Of a stretch of DNA of 64,000 bases, positions 28,988 to 36,967 are shown piece by piece. Below the pieces are notes generated by a model. That model was not told where the DNA came from, searched no databases, and worked only from the letters and a program-made list of their open reading frames with translations. The stretch is from Verrucomicrobiota bacterium (lineage in GTDB: Bacteria; Verrucomicrobiota; Verrucomicrobiia; Opitutales; Opitutaceae), in NCBI GenBank assembly GCA_016222805.1, contig JACRQG010000012.1, positions 124,001 to 188,000 of the forward strand. Direction: 5' to 3'. The position numbers and the translations under genes were made by a program. Each line of letters starts with the position of its first letter. The stretch's first letter is position 1.

Positions 28988-29011
28988 GGCGGCAGTGTAG
29001 CCACGACGGGC

Positions 29012-29045
29012 TTGACGCTGTAAACAGGCGAGCGCAAACGTTTGC
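29012..29045 (+). promoter_or_regulatory. Promoter/operator region of the first receptor operon (LacI-type operator)
   Basis: TTGACG at 29012-29017 is followed 22 bp later (start to start) by the perfect palindrome GCAAACGTTTGC at 29034-29045, which runs into GCCGA. The palindrome would cover the -10 region, a normal place for a LacI-family repressor. The same TTGACG-palindrome spacing and the same 17 bases (GCAAACGTTTGCGCCGA) recur at 36812-36850. The receptor ATG is 46 bp downstream. Confidence 0.8.
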
Positions 29046-29090
29046 GCCGAGTTAAGACCCGGCTGCTTTCTCGAACCCCGATCTCACCCC

Positions 29091-32000
29091 ATGCACCTGC
29101 TGTTGTGGACGCGCTTGGCGTCGAATGGTCTGCCGTGGCCCTGCAACTTTCGCCTCGGAGATCGTGGCCGGGGCATCGTGGCTGGGGCGGTGCTGCTTCT
29201 GGCTGCCGCCCACGGACAGAATCCGGGAACCGGGATTATCGAAGGCCGGGTGCTCCTGCCCGCCACCGGCGAATTCATCGAAGGCGCGCGTCTCTCGATC
29301 GAAGGGGCAAACCTGGAGGCGTTTTCGGACGCGGCCGGAGCCTACCGCCTGACGAACGTCCCGGCCGGCCTCGTGACGTTGAAGCTGTTCCACACCCTTG
29401 GCACCGCGCCGGCGGCCACGGTCAACGTCGCCGCCGGCCAGACGGTGCAGCGCGATTTCCAGCTCGTGGGACTCGCCGGTTCCCCCGTCGCCACGGGCCA
29501 GGCCGTGCGCATGGATGAGTTTGTCGTGGCGACCTCGCGCGAGATGGAGGGCGCCGCCCTCGCAATCAACGAGCAGCGCTTTGCGCCCAACCTCAAGAAT
29601 GTCCACTCGACCGACGAGTTCGGTGGTGTGGCCGACGGCAACGTGGCGGAGTTCCTGAAGAATTTCGCCGGCGTTACGATCAGCTACAGCGGAGGCAACG
29701 CCCGGGAGGTTTCCATCGACGGGGTGCCGGCCACCAACGTGCCGGTGACCATCGGCGGCTTCAACCTCGCCAGCGCGGGTCAGGCGGTGACCAGCCGCAC
29801 CGTCGCCCTCGACATGGTCTCGATCAACAACATGTCGCGGATTGAGGTGAACTACTCGCCGACGCCGGAATCCCAGGGTTCCGCGCTCGCCGGCTCGGTC
29901 AACATGGTGCCCCGCAGCTCGCTCGAGCGTGCGCGCCCCGTATTCAGCGGGAGTGTGTTCCTGATGCTGCGCGACGACGCGCGGGACTTCCACCGAACTC
30001 CCGGGCCGCGGCGGGATCCCACGCGCAAGGTGCACCCGGGCTTCGAGGTGTCGGCAGTGGTGCCGGTGAACAAGCGGTTCGGGTTCACGCTCTCGGCCTC
30101 GAGCTCCACCAACTACTCCTCGCTGGACCTGATGCAGAACTTCTGGCGCGGCACGACCCTGGCGACCAACGGCGTGGCGTTCCCGCATACGACCTTCGAC
30201 CGGCCGTATCTTTCGAGCTACGCGGTGCGCGACGGAGCCAAATACACGACCCGAAACTCCTTCGGGGTCACCGCGGATTTCCGGCTCGCGCCCAACGATC
30301 GCCTGGCGTTCGCGTTTTCGATGTCCACGTTCGACGCACAGTGGATGTTCCGCACGCTGACGTTCAACACCGTGCGGGTGGTGGCGGGTGACTTTTCGCC
30401 GACCCACACGCGCGGCGTGGCCGGCGCCGGCAACCTCACCCTGGTGAACGCGGGCAACAACCGCACCCACCGCACCCTGATGCCGACGCTCACTTGGCGC
30501 CACGACGGTCCGGTCTGGAAGGCGGAGGCCGGTGCCGCCTATTCGCAGGCGATCAACCACAACCGCGGCACCGATTCGGGGGCGTTCCGCAACTCCACCG
30601 CCACCCGCGGCGGCGTGACCGTTTCCTTCGCGGAGGTCGGCTCCTTGCGGCCGGGGGTGGTCACCACCACGGATGCGACTGGCGCGCCGATCGATCCGTA
30701 CCAGATCTCCAGTTATGCAATGACGTCGGTGGATGACACCCAGAACGACTCCGACGACTACCAGAAGAGTGTCTATGCCAACGTGCGCCGCGACTTTTTC
30801 GGGCGCGTGCCGATCTCGCTCAAGGCGGGGTTCGAGGTGCGGCAGGGCATCCGCGACCTGCGGGCGGATCGGACCCTGCCGCACACCTTTGTCGGACGCG
30901 ACGGCCGCACCAGCAACACGCCGGCGGGCGGCGACGACGGGGCGACGCCCTTCCTCGATGCCAGTTACTCGCAGCGCACCGCCCCGTGGGGTTTTCCGCG
31001 CATCGAGTGGGTCAGCAACGAGCGGCTCTGGGAGTATTTCCAGGCGAACCCCTCCCATTTCCAGCTCGATGCCAACGCCCAGTACCGCGACCTCATCGCG
31101 CCGAACAAGCGGGCGGAGGAAATTGTCTCGGCGGCATACCTCCGCGGAGATGTGGCGCTGCTGGACCGTCGCCTGAAACTGACCGGCGGCCTGCGTGCGG
31201 AGCAGACCAACATTTCGGCCTGGGGCCCGCTGACGGATCCAACCCGAAATTTCCAGCGCACTGCCCAGGGTGCGCCGATCCTGGGCGCGAATGGCCGTCC
31301 GCTGCTCATCACTTCTGACCCGCTGGGCATCTCCCGGCTCACCTTTCTCAGCCGCGGCAGCGAGACCGAGAAGGAGTACCTCCGGTTGTTTCCGAGCCTG
31401 AACGCCAGCTACAATCTCCGCGAGAACCTCGTCGTCCGCGCCGCCCACTTCTATTCGGTGGGCCGTCCCGACTACAACCAGTACGCCGGTGGTCTGACCC
31501 TGCCGGACCTCGGGGCGCCGCCGAGCCCGAACAACCGGATCACGGTGAACAACGCCGGGATCAAGGCCTGGCGGGCGCGCAGCACCAACGTGCGGCTGGA
31601 GTACTATTTCGAGAAGGTCGGGCAGATCTCCGCCACGGCGTTCCGGCGCGACATCCAGGATTTCTTCGGTGGCACCACCTTTGTGCCGACGCCGGAGTTC
31701 CTCGCCCTGTATGATCTCAGCCCGAGCGTCTACGACGGCTACGAGGTGGCGACGCAGGCGAATGTCGCCGGCACGGTGCGGTTGACCGGGATTTCGCTGA
31801 ATTATCGGCAGGCTTTGACGTTCCTGCCGGTGTGGGCCCGAGGCGTGCAGGTGTTTGCCAATGGCAGCGCCCAGCGGGCGACGGGCCCGCGGCTGGGCAG
31901 TTTCACCGGAGCGTTCTACAGTCCGCGCAGCGGCAGCGCCGGTTTCAGCGTCACGCGCCCCGCCTGGAACGTCCGTCTCAACTACAACTATCGCGGCCGG

Positions 32001-32258
32001 CAGCGCCGGGCCGAGGTGGCCGCCGGCAGCAGCATCGAACCCGGGACCTACAACTGGGGCGCGCGCCAGACTTACACCGACGTCCTGGGCGAGTATTACT
32101 TCCGCAAGCGCTTCGCGGTTTTTGCGAATCTGCGCAACCTCTACGACACGCCGGACGATTTCGAGGCGGCGGGTCCCAGCACCCCGGCCCACGCGCAGTT
32201 CCGCCAGCGTGAGCGTTTCGGCTCGCTCTGGACCTTTGGCGTGAAAGGCACGTTTTGA
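29091..32258 (+). CDS. TonB-dependent receptor with carboxypeptidase-regulatory-like N-terminal domain
   Basis: 1,055 residues. A hydrophobic signal-type segment lies at about 28-42, then a carboxypeptidase-regulatory-like beta domain at about 48-120 (IIEGRVLLPATGEFIEGA, DAAGAYRLTNVPAG). The plug includes FGGVADGNVAEFLKNFAGV and MSRIEVNYSPTPE; the barrel ends in FGVKGTF. It should bring a ligand across the outer membrane, with TonB supplied from elsewhere. No SusD-like partner is present. First gene of a unit with the GH127-like enzyme and sulfatase, behind a LacI-type operator, so the ligand is probably a sulfated or furanosidic glycan fragment. This is inference from neighbours. Confidence 0.9.
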   Translation: MHLLLWTRLASNGLPWPCNFRLGDRGRGIVAGAVLLLAAAHGQNPGTGIIEGRVLLPATGEFIEGARLSIEGANLEAFSDAAGAYRLTNVPAGLVTLKLFHTLGTAPAATVNVAAGQTVQRDFQLVGLAGSPVATGQAVRMDEFVVATSREMEGAALAINEQRFAPNLKNVHSTDEFGGVADGNVAEFLKNFAGVTISYSGGNAREVSIDGVPATNVPVTIGGFNLASAGQAVTSRTVALDMVSINNMSRIEVNYSPTPESQGSALAGSVNMVPRSSLERARPVFSGSVFLMLRDDARDFHRTPGPRRDPTRKVHPGFEVSAVVPVNKRFGFTLSASSSTNYSSLDLMQNFWRGTTLATNGVAFPHTTFDRPYLSSYAVRDGAKYTTRNSFGVTADFRLAPNDRLAFAFSMSTFDAQWMFRTLTFNTVRVVAGDFSPTHTRGVAGAGNLTLVNAGNNRTHRTLMPTLTWRHDGPVWKAEAGAAYSQAINHNRGTDSGAFRNSTATRGGVTVSFAEVGSLRPGVVTTTDATGAPIDPYQISSYAMTSVDDTQNDSDDYQKSVYANVRRDFFGRVPISLKAGFEVRQGIRDLRADRTLPHTFVGRDGRTSNTPAGGDDGATPFLDASYSQRTAPWGFPRIEWVSNERLWEYFQANPSHFQLDANAQYRDLIAPNKRAEEIVSAAYLRGDVALLDRRLKLTGGLRAEQTNISAWGPLTDPTRNFQRTAQGAPILGANGRPLLITSDPLGISRLTFLSRGSETEKEYLRLFPSLNASYNLRENLVVRAAHFYSVGRPDYNQYAGGLTLPDLGAPPSPNNRITVNNAGIKAWRARSTNVRLEYYFEKVGQISATAFRRDIQDFFGGTTFVPTPEFLALYDLSPSVYDGYEVATQANVAGTVRLTGISLNYRQALTFLPVWARGVQVFANGSAQRATGPRLGSFTGAFYSPRSGSAGFSVTRPAWNVRLNYNYRGRQRRAEVAAGSSIEPGTYNWGARQTYTDVLGEYYFRKRFAVFANLRNLYDTPDDFEAAGPSTPAHAQFRQRERFGSLWTFGVKGTF

Positions 32259-32292
32259 ACGGAGCCAACCGTGGAACCGCGCGGGAATCTTC

Positions 32293-34188
32293 ATGAAGCG
32301 AACCTCATTTCGAAAGCGCCTCGATTCGGATCAGCTCTCCTCTCCAGCGCAGCGGCCGTGGTTGTCCGCCGGGATTTGCGGTGTGCTCGCGGGCTGCGCC
32401 GGACTCTCGCTGGCGCAGGGAGCTGGCGTGCCTGACCAGCTTGCGCCCATGGCTCCTGCCACGGTGGGCGGTTTTTTGGGCCAGCGTCTCGATCTCTGGC
32501 GCACGCACCGCCTGCCGCGGGTGGGGGAGGACGCGTTTCTGCTGCAGGGCTTCGAACGTCCTCCGGGCCAGCACGTCTGGCAGGGAGAACATGTGGGCAA
32601 GTGGATCCACGCCACTACGCTGGCCTGCGTCGCGGCTCCTGATCCCAAACGGCAGGCTCTCCTGCACCAGACGGTGGCAAGGTTGATCGCCACCCAGGCA
32701 CCGGATGGCTATCTCGGCACTTATCTTCCGGCAAACCGCTTCGACAACCCTCGCGATCCCAAGGCCCGGGGCTCTTGGGATGTGTGGACGCACCGTTACG
32801 TTCTCTACGGACTGCTGGTGTACGACCGGCATTTTCCGGATCCCAACGCCGTGGCGGCATGCGTCCGGATCGGCGATCTCCTCTTGCGGACGTTTGGGCC
32901 CGGCGCACGTGCCCTGAACGAAGTCGGCACCCGGGCCGGCCTGTCCTCGGCCACCGTGCTCGAGTCGATCGTGATGCTTTACGAGCGGACTGGAGAGGAA
33001 CGGTTCCTCAGGCTGGCCGAGCACCTGGCCGAAGGCGTGGAGCGCAATCCGGCGCTGCGCCCGACGGACGCGATGCGCGAAGGCCTGGGGGTGACGGTTT
33101 GCGGCGACGGCAAGGCCTACCAGTTGATGGCCGTGATGCTCGGTTATGCGGAGCTCTATCATCACACCCGGCGCCGCGATTACCTCGAGACGGCGATCAA
33201 GGTCTGGGAACAGATTCGGGAGCATCACACCTACGTGACGGGCGGACCGTGGAGCTATGCGGCAGTCCCGGCGCAGAATGCCGAGTGCTTTGCGCCGCCC
33301 TCGTTCTTTCATCCGACGAATTGTGTCGAGACCTGCTCCACGACCACGTGGGTCCAGCTCTCGCTGAGGCTGTGGCGGCAGACCGGGGAGGCCCGGTTTG
33401 CGACGGAGGCGGAGCGGGCGATGCTGAATCACCTTGTCGGCGCACAGTCGCCCAACGGCACGGACTGGGCCTACCACACCATGCCCAACGCCCCGAGCCG
33501 GGGTTACGAGAGTGCCATCACCTGTTGCGCCTCGAGCGGCCCGCGGGCGTTGGAGCTGTACGCGCGTCATCTCGCGGCAACAGGATCCGGTGCCTTGGTC
33601 GTGAACAGCTATCTGCCTGCGGTCGTGGGTTTGGATTCCAAGCTGGGTGCGGCGGGACGCTTCGTCATCGAGGGCCGTTACCCCTTCGAACCTCAGGCCG
33701 CCCTGCGCGGTGAATTGACGCAGCCGGCGGAACTGACCCTGCACTTCCGTCTGCCAGCGGGAGTCACAGCGATGGATGTGGTCGTGGGCGGGCAGCCGCA
33801 AGCGCTGCGGCCGACGCCGGCTGGGTACCTCGAGCTGAAGAGGACATGGCGACCGGGTGAAAAGGCGGTCGTGAGGTTCGAATTTCCCCTGCGGGCCCAC
33901 TTTCAAACGGGACGGGACGGCGTGCGTTGGGTCGCCTTTACCTGGGGCCCGCTCACGCTCGCGCAGGACGTCGTCCGGCAGGTCGACCAACCCGAAGTGG
34001 TGCTCGCGCTGGACGAAAAGAACGCGGACCCCGCCGCCTGGCTTCGGCCGGTCACGCCGGCCCGCGATGACGGTCTGCCGCGCTGGCGTCTCACGGCCGC
34101 CGGCCACCGCAACGTGATCCTCCAGCCCTATGGTTCCATTGGCGCCTCGGGCGGTGCGGTGCGCACGATGTTCCCGAACCACCGTTGA
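32293..34188 (+). CDS. GH127-like glycoside hydrolase (beta-L-arabinofuranosidase type)
   Basis: 631 residues. A signal-like N-terminus (about 20-45, ending SLAQGAG) is followed by an (alpha/alpha)6-type domain with GYLGTY, WDVWTHRYVLYGLL and HHTYVTGG, then a beta-rich C-terminus. GH127/DUF1680 site residues are intact: VETCSTTTW gives Glu346 and Cys348, and TCCASSGPR gives Cys411 and Cys412, matching the Glu-Cys-Cys-Cys zinc site and Cys nucleophile of HypBA1. The known activity of the family is release of beta-L-arabinofuranose, but many members are untested. It lies 34 bp after the receptor and 30 bp before the sulfatase. Confidence 0.85.
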   Translation: MKRTSFRKRLDSDQLSSPAQRPWLSAGICGVLAGCAGLSLAQGAGVPDQLAPMAPATVGGFLGQRLDLWRTHRLPRVGEDAFLLQGFERPPGQHVWQGEHVGKWIHATTLACVAAPDPKRQALLHQTVARLIATQAPDGYLGTYLPANRFDNPRDPKARGSWDVWTHRYVLYGLLVYDRHFPDPNAVAACVRIGDLLLRTFGPGARALNEVGTRAGLSSATVLESIVMLYERTGEERFLRLAEHLAEGVERNPALRPTDAMREGLGVTVCGDGKAYQLMAVMLGYAELYHHTRRRDYLETAIKVWEQIREHHTYVTGGPWSYAAVPAQNAECFAPPSFFHPTNCVETCSTTTWVQLSLRLWRQTGEARFATEAERAMLNHLVGAQSPNGTDWAYHTMPNAPSRGYESAITCCASSGPRALELYARHLAATGSGALVVNSYLPAVVGLDSKLGAAGRFVIEGRYPFEPQAALRGELTQPAELTLHFRLPAGVTAMDVVVGGQPQALRPTPAGYLELKRTWRPGEKAVVRFEFPLRAHFQTGRDGVRWVAFTWGPLTLAQDVVRQVDQPEVVLALDEKNADPAAWLRPVTPARDDGLPRWRLTAAGHRNVILQPYGSIGASGGAVRTMFPNHR

Positions 34189-34218
34189 TTTCACCACTTC
34201 ACGTCCGGACTCTTCCTC

Positions 34219-35685
34219 ATGAAACTTTCCCTGCGCATCCTGCCGTTGCTGGCGTTTACCTTGGCGCTGACGGCCGGGCCCGTCACGGCCGCCTCCGCTC
34301 CATCGAAGCCCAATGTCATCGTCATCCTCGCCGACGACCTTGGCTGGACTGACCTCGGCAGCTTCGGCAGCGATCTCCACGAGACCCCGCACCTCGACCG
34401 GCTGGCGCGCGAGGGGATGAAGTTCACGCAGAACTACTCCGCGTGCACCGTCTGCTCGCCGACCCGCGCGGCCCTGATGACCGGCAAGTATCCGGCGCGC
34501 TTGCACCTCACCGACTGGATCCCCGGCGCGATGCCGGACAACCCGAAGCTGCTGGTGCCCGACTGGACCAAGCATCTCCCGCTCGAGGAGACGACGCTGG
34601 CGGAAGTGTTCAAGGCCGCCGGCTACGCCACCGGTTCGATCGGCAAGTGGCACCTCGGCACGGAGGATTATTACCCGGAGAAGCAGGGTTTCGATGTCAA
34701 CATCGCCGGCACCGACAAGCCGCAGCCGCCGACCTATCATGCTCCCTGGAAGATCCCGACGCTCGTGCCGGATGGGCAGCCGGGGGACTACCTCACTGAT
34801 CGCATGCGCGAAGAAGCGGTGAAGTTCATCGAGCGGATGCGCGACCGGCCGTTTTTTCTTTATCTGCCGCATTTCGCCGTGCACACGCCCATCCAGGGTC
34901 GCGCGGACCTGGTCGAAAAGTACCAGAAGAAGATCCGGGAGGGCCTGCGCCACCGCAATGCGGCGTACGCCGCGATGACCGAGAGTATGGACAGCGCGGT
35001 GGGTCGGGTGATCGCCAAGCTGGAGGAGCTGAAGCTGCGGGAGCGCACGATCGTGGTGTTTACCTCCGACAACGGCGGCCGCATCACCCAGGGCACGACC
35101 ACCAACGTCCCGCTGCGCTACGGTAAGGCCTCCGCGTACGAGGGTGGGGTGCGGGTGCCGCTGATTGTCCACTGGCCGGGAGTCACGCGGCCGGGAAGTG
35201 TGTCGGACGCCCCGGTGATCACGATGGACCTCTTTCCGACCTTGGTGGAGATGGCGGGCCTGCCGGTGTCCTCCACGCGCACGGCCCTCGATGGCGTCAG
35301 TCTGGTGCCGCATCTGCGGGGCGGGGCGCCACCGGCGCGGCAGGAGCTCTTCTGGCATTATCCCCACCACCAGCATTATCAACTCGGGGGTGCGATGCCC
35401 TATGCCGCGATCCGCTCCGGGGACTTCAAGTTGATCGAGTTCTACAACGACCTGAAGGACGTGAAAATCGAACTCTACAATATCCGTGCGGATATCGGTG
35501 AAACCCGCGACCTCGCCGGGGCCGAGCCTCAGCGCGCCGCCGACCTGCGCGCGCGCTTGCATGCGTGGCAGAAGCAGGTGGGTGCGCAGATGGCCACCCC
35601 CAATCCCAATTACAACCCCGCGCGCCCGGAGTATACCCCGCCTCCGGGCAAGGCCAAGAAGGCGGCGGGCCGTGGCGAAGACTGA
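34219..35685 (+). CDS. Exported sulfatase (S1 family)
   Basis: 488 residues with a signal peptide (about 1-25). Metal-binding KPNVIVILADDLGW near the N-terminus (Asp39, Asp40), the formylglycine motif CSPTR at 79-83 inside CTVCSPTRAALMTG, GKWHLG with Lys and His, FTSDNGG for the metal and a later LYNIRADIGETRDLA. Cys79 should be converted to formylglycine by a maturase not present here. It removes sulfate esters from carbohydrates; the subfamily is undetermined. In the same operon as the receptor and GH127-like enzyme, which suggests a sulfated glycan. Confidence 0.93.
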   Translation: MKLSLRILPLLAFTLALTAGPVTAASAPSKPNVIVILADDLGWTDLGSFGSDLHETPHLDRLAREGMKFTQNYSACTVCSPTRAALMTGKYPARLHLTDWIPGAMPDNPKLLVPDWTKHLPLEETTLAEVFKAAGYATGSIGKWHLGTEDYYPEKQGFDVNIAGTDKPQPPTYHAPWKIPTLVPDGQPGDYLTDRMREEAVKFIERMRDRPFFLYLPHFAVHTPIQGRADLVEKYQKKIREGLRHRNAAYAAMTESMDSAVGRVIAKLEELKLRERTIVVFTSDNGGRITQGTTTNVPLRYGKASAYEGGVRVPLIVHWPGVTRPGSVSDAPVITMDLFPTLVEMAGLPVSSTRTALDGVSLVPHLRGGAPPARQELFWHYPHHQHYQLGGAMPYAAIRSGDFKLIEFYNDLKDVKIELYNIRADIGETRDLAGAEPQRAADLRARLHAWQKQVGAQMATPNPNYNPARPEYTPPPGKAKKAAGRGED

Positions 35686-35751
35686 GCGGTCGGAGCGCTT
35701 TCGGCATCGTCAGGTGAGGGGAGGATCGCCGATACTGGTGGAACTGCCACG

Positions 35752-36753
35752 ATGGAACGCTCCTCCAGCCTAGTCGAAGTCGCCCGGCGCGCGAAGGTCT
35801 CGATCTCCACGGTTTCCCGCACGATCAACCAGACGGGCAAGATCAGCCAGGAGACGCAGGAACACGTGCGCCGCGTGATGCGGGAACTCGGCTACAAGCC
35901 GAACCGGGTCGCCCGCCGGCTGCGCGCGGGCGGCAAGTGTCACCTGCTTGGGCTGATCATCCCCAACATCCAGAATCCGTTCTTCGCGGACCTGGCGCGG
36001 GGTGTGGAGGACGTCGCCTTCCGCAACAACTACGCCGTGCTCCTCTGCAATTACGACGAAGACGCCGACAAGGAGAGGTTTTACCTCGACGTGATGCAGC
36101 AGGAATCGGTCGATGGGATCATCCTGCCGCCGATTCACGAGCAGGATCCGGCCGTGTGGCGAGTGGTCCGGAGCGGCATGCCGGTGGTCTGTGTCGACCG
36201 GTCGCTCGCCGACGCCTCGATCGATCGGGTGGAAATCGACAACCGACGCGGCGCCTTCGATGCCGTGAACCACCTGATTCAACGCGGGCACCGGCGCATC
36301 GGGGTGATTTCCGGCCCGGCGGATTCCTCCACGGGCCGGGAGCGGCTGGCCGGTTGCCGGCAGGCCCAGGAGCAGGCCGGTCTGGCGCTGACGGCGGACC
36401 TCATCCGTTACGGAGACTACAAACAGGAGAGCGGGAGAAGCCTGGCCGCGGATCTGCTCGCGCTGCCCGAGCCCCCGACTGCCCTGTTTGTCTCCAACAA
36501 TCTGATGACGATCGGGGCGATCGAGGCGATCCACGCGTTGCGGTTGCGGATTCCGGAGCAGGTGGCCCTGGTCGGATTCGACGACCTGCCTTTGGCTGCT
36601 GTCTTTAATCCGCCGCTGACCGTCGTTCGCCAGCCGGCCTATGACGCTGGCCGATCTGCTGCTGAACTCCTCTTCCAGCGCCTCGAAACTCCCGCGCGGC
36701 CGCCGACGAGCCTAGTGCTGCTTCCCGAGTTGATTGTCCGGCGATCAAGTTAG
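35752..36753 (+). CDS. LacI-family transcriptional regulator
   Basis: 333 residues. Helix-turn-helix at 7-26 (LVEVARRAKVSISTVSRTIN) and hinge helix at 50-58 (PNRVARRLR) with Leu57 in the place of the leucine that wedges into the central CG of LacI/PurR operators. The periplasmic-binding-protein-like domain starts at HLLGLIIPNIQNPFFADLARGV and contains VDGIILPP, FVSNNLMTIGAIEA and LVGFDDLPLA; the ligand is likely a small sugar or nucleoside-related compound. The gene sits between the two receptor units, which both carry the palindrome GCAAACGTTTGC, so it is the obvious regulator of both. It could be self-regulated by read-through from the first unit. Confidence 0.93.
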   Translation: MERSSSLVEVARRAKVSISTVSRTINQTGKISQETQEHVRRVMRELGYKPNRVARRLRAGGKCHLLGLIIPNIQNPFFADLARGVEDVAFRNNYAVLLCNYDEDADKERFYLDVMQQESVDGIILPPIHEQDPAVWRVVRSGMPVVCVDRSLADASIDRVEIDNRRGAFDAVNHLIQRGHRRIGVISGPADSSTGRERLAGCRQAQEQAGLALTADLIRYGDYKQESGRSLAADLLALPEPPTALFVSNNLMTIGAIEAIHALRLRIPEQVALVGFDDLPLAAVFNPPLTVVRQPAYDAGRSAAELLFQRLETPARPPTSLVLLPELIVRRSS

Positions 36754-36798
36754 GTTAGGGATTTCACAATAAGATTTTATGTGATTGCCGAAGTTTAG

Positions 36799-36810
36799 GC
36801 AAACGTTTGC
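36799..36810. promoter_or_regulatory. Upstream LacI-type operator of the second receptor operon
   Basis: Perfect palindrome GCAAACGTTTGC, 45 bp after the lacI stop. Its centre is 35 bp from that of the operator at 36834-36845, which would allow two dimers near the same face of the DNA. Its last bases directly precede the TTGACG at 36812. Confidence 0.85.
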
Positions 36811-36811
36811 A

Positions 36812-36845
36812 TTGACGGAGGTGTGTTTTCGCCGCAAACGTTTGC
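36812..36845 (+). promoter_or_regulatory. Promoter/operator region of the second receptor operon
   Basis: TTGACG at 36812-36817 and GCAAACGTTTGC at 36834-36845, 22 bp apart start to start, exactly as at 29012-29045. The shared run GCAAACGTTTGCGCCGA is 17 bp. The palindrome equals the core of the E. coli PurR box (ACGCAAACGTTTGCGT). ATG of the receptor is 123 bp downstream. Confidence 0.8.
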
Positions 36846-36967
36846 GCCGACATCGGGCCGTCCGGGGCCCGGCTTCGGTTTTTCCCCCTCACGTTCACCC
36901 CCGTGGCCCCTCATTTTCCTGTTACCTCAGTTCCGACCTGACCCAAATCTGAGGCAACCCCGACCCC

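Noticed and set aside
29052-32294. 1,080-residue minus-strand frame
   Set aside because: Antisense to a complete TonB receptor; composition only.
32305-35562. 1,085-residue minus-strand frame
   Set aside because: Antisense to the GH127-like enzyme and sulfatase, both with intact catalytic residues.
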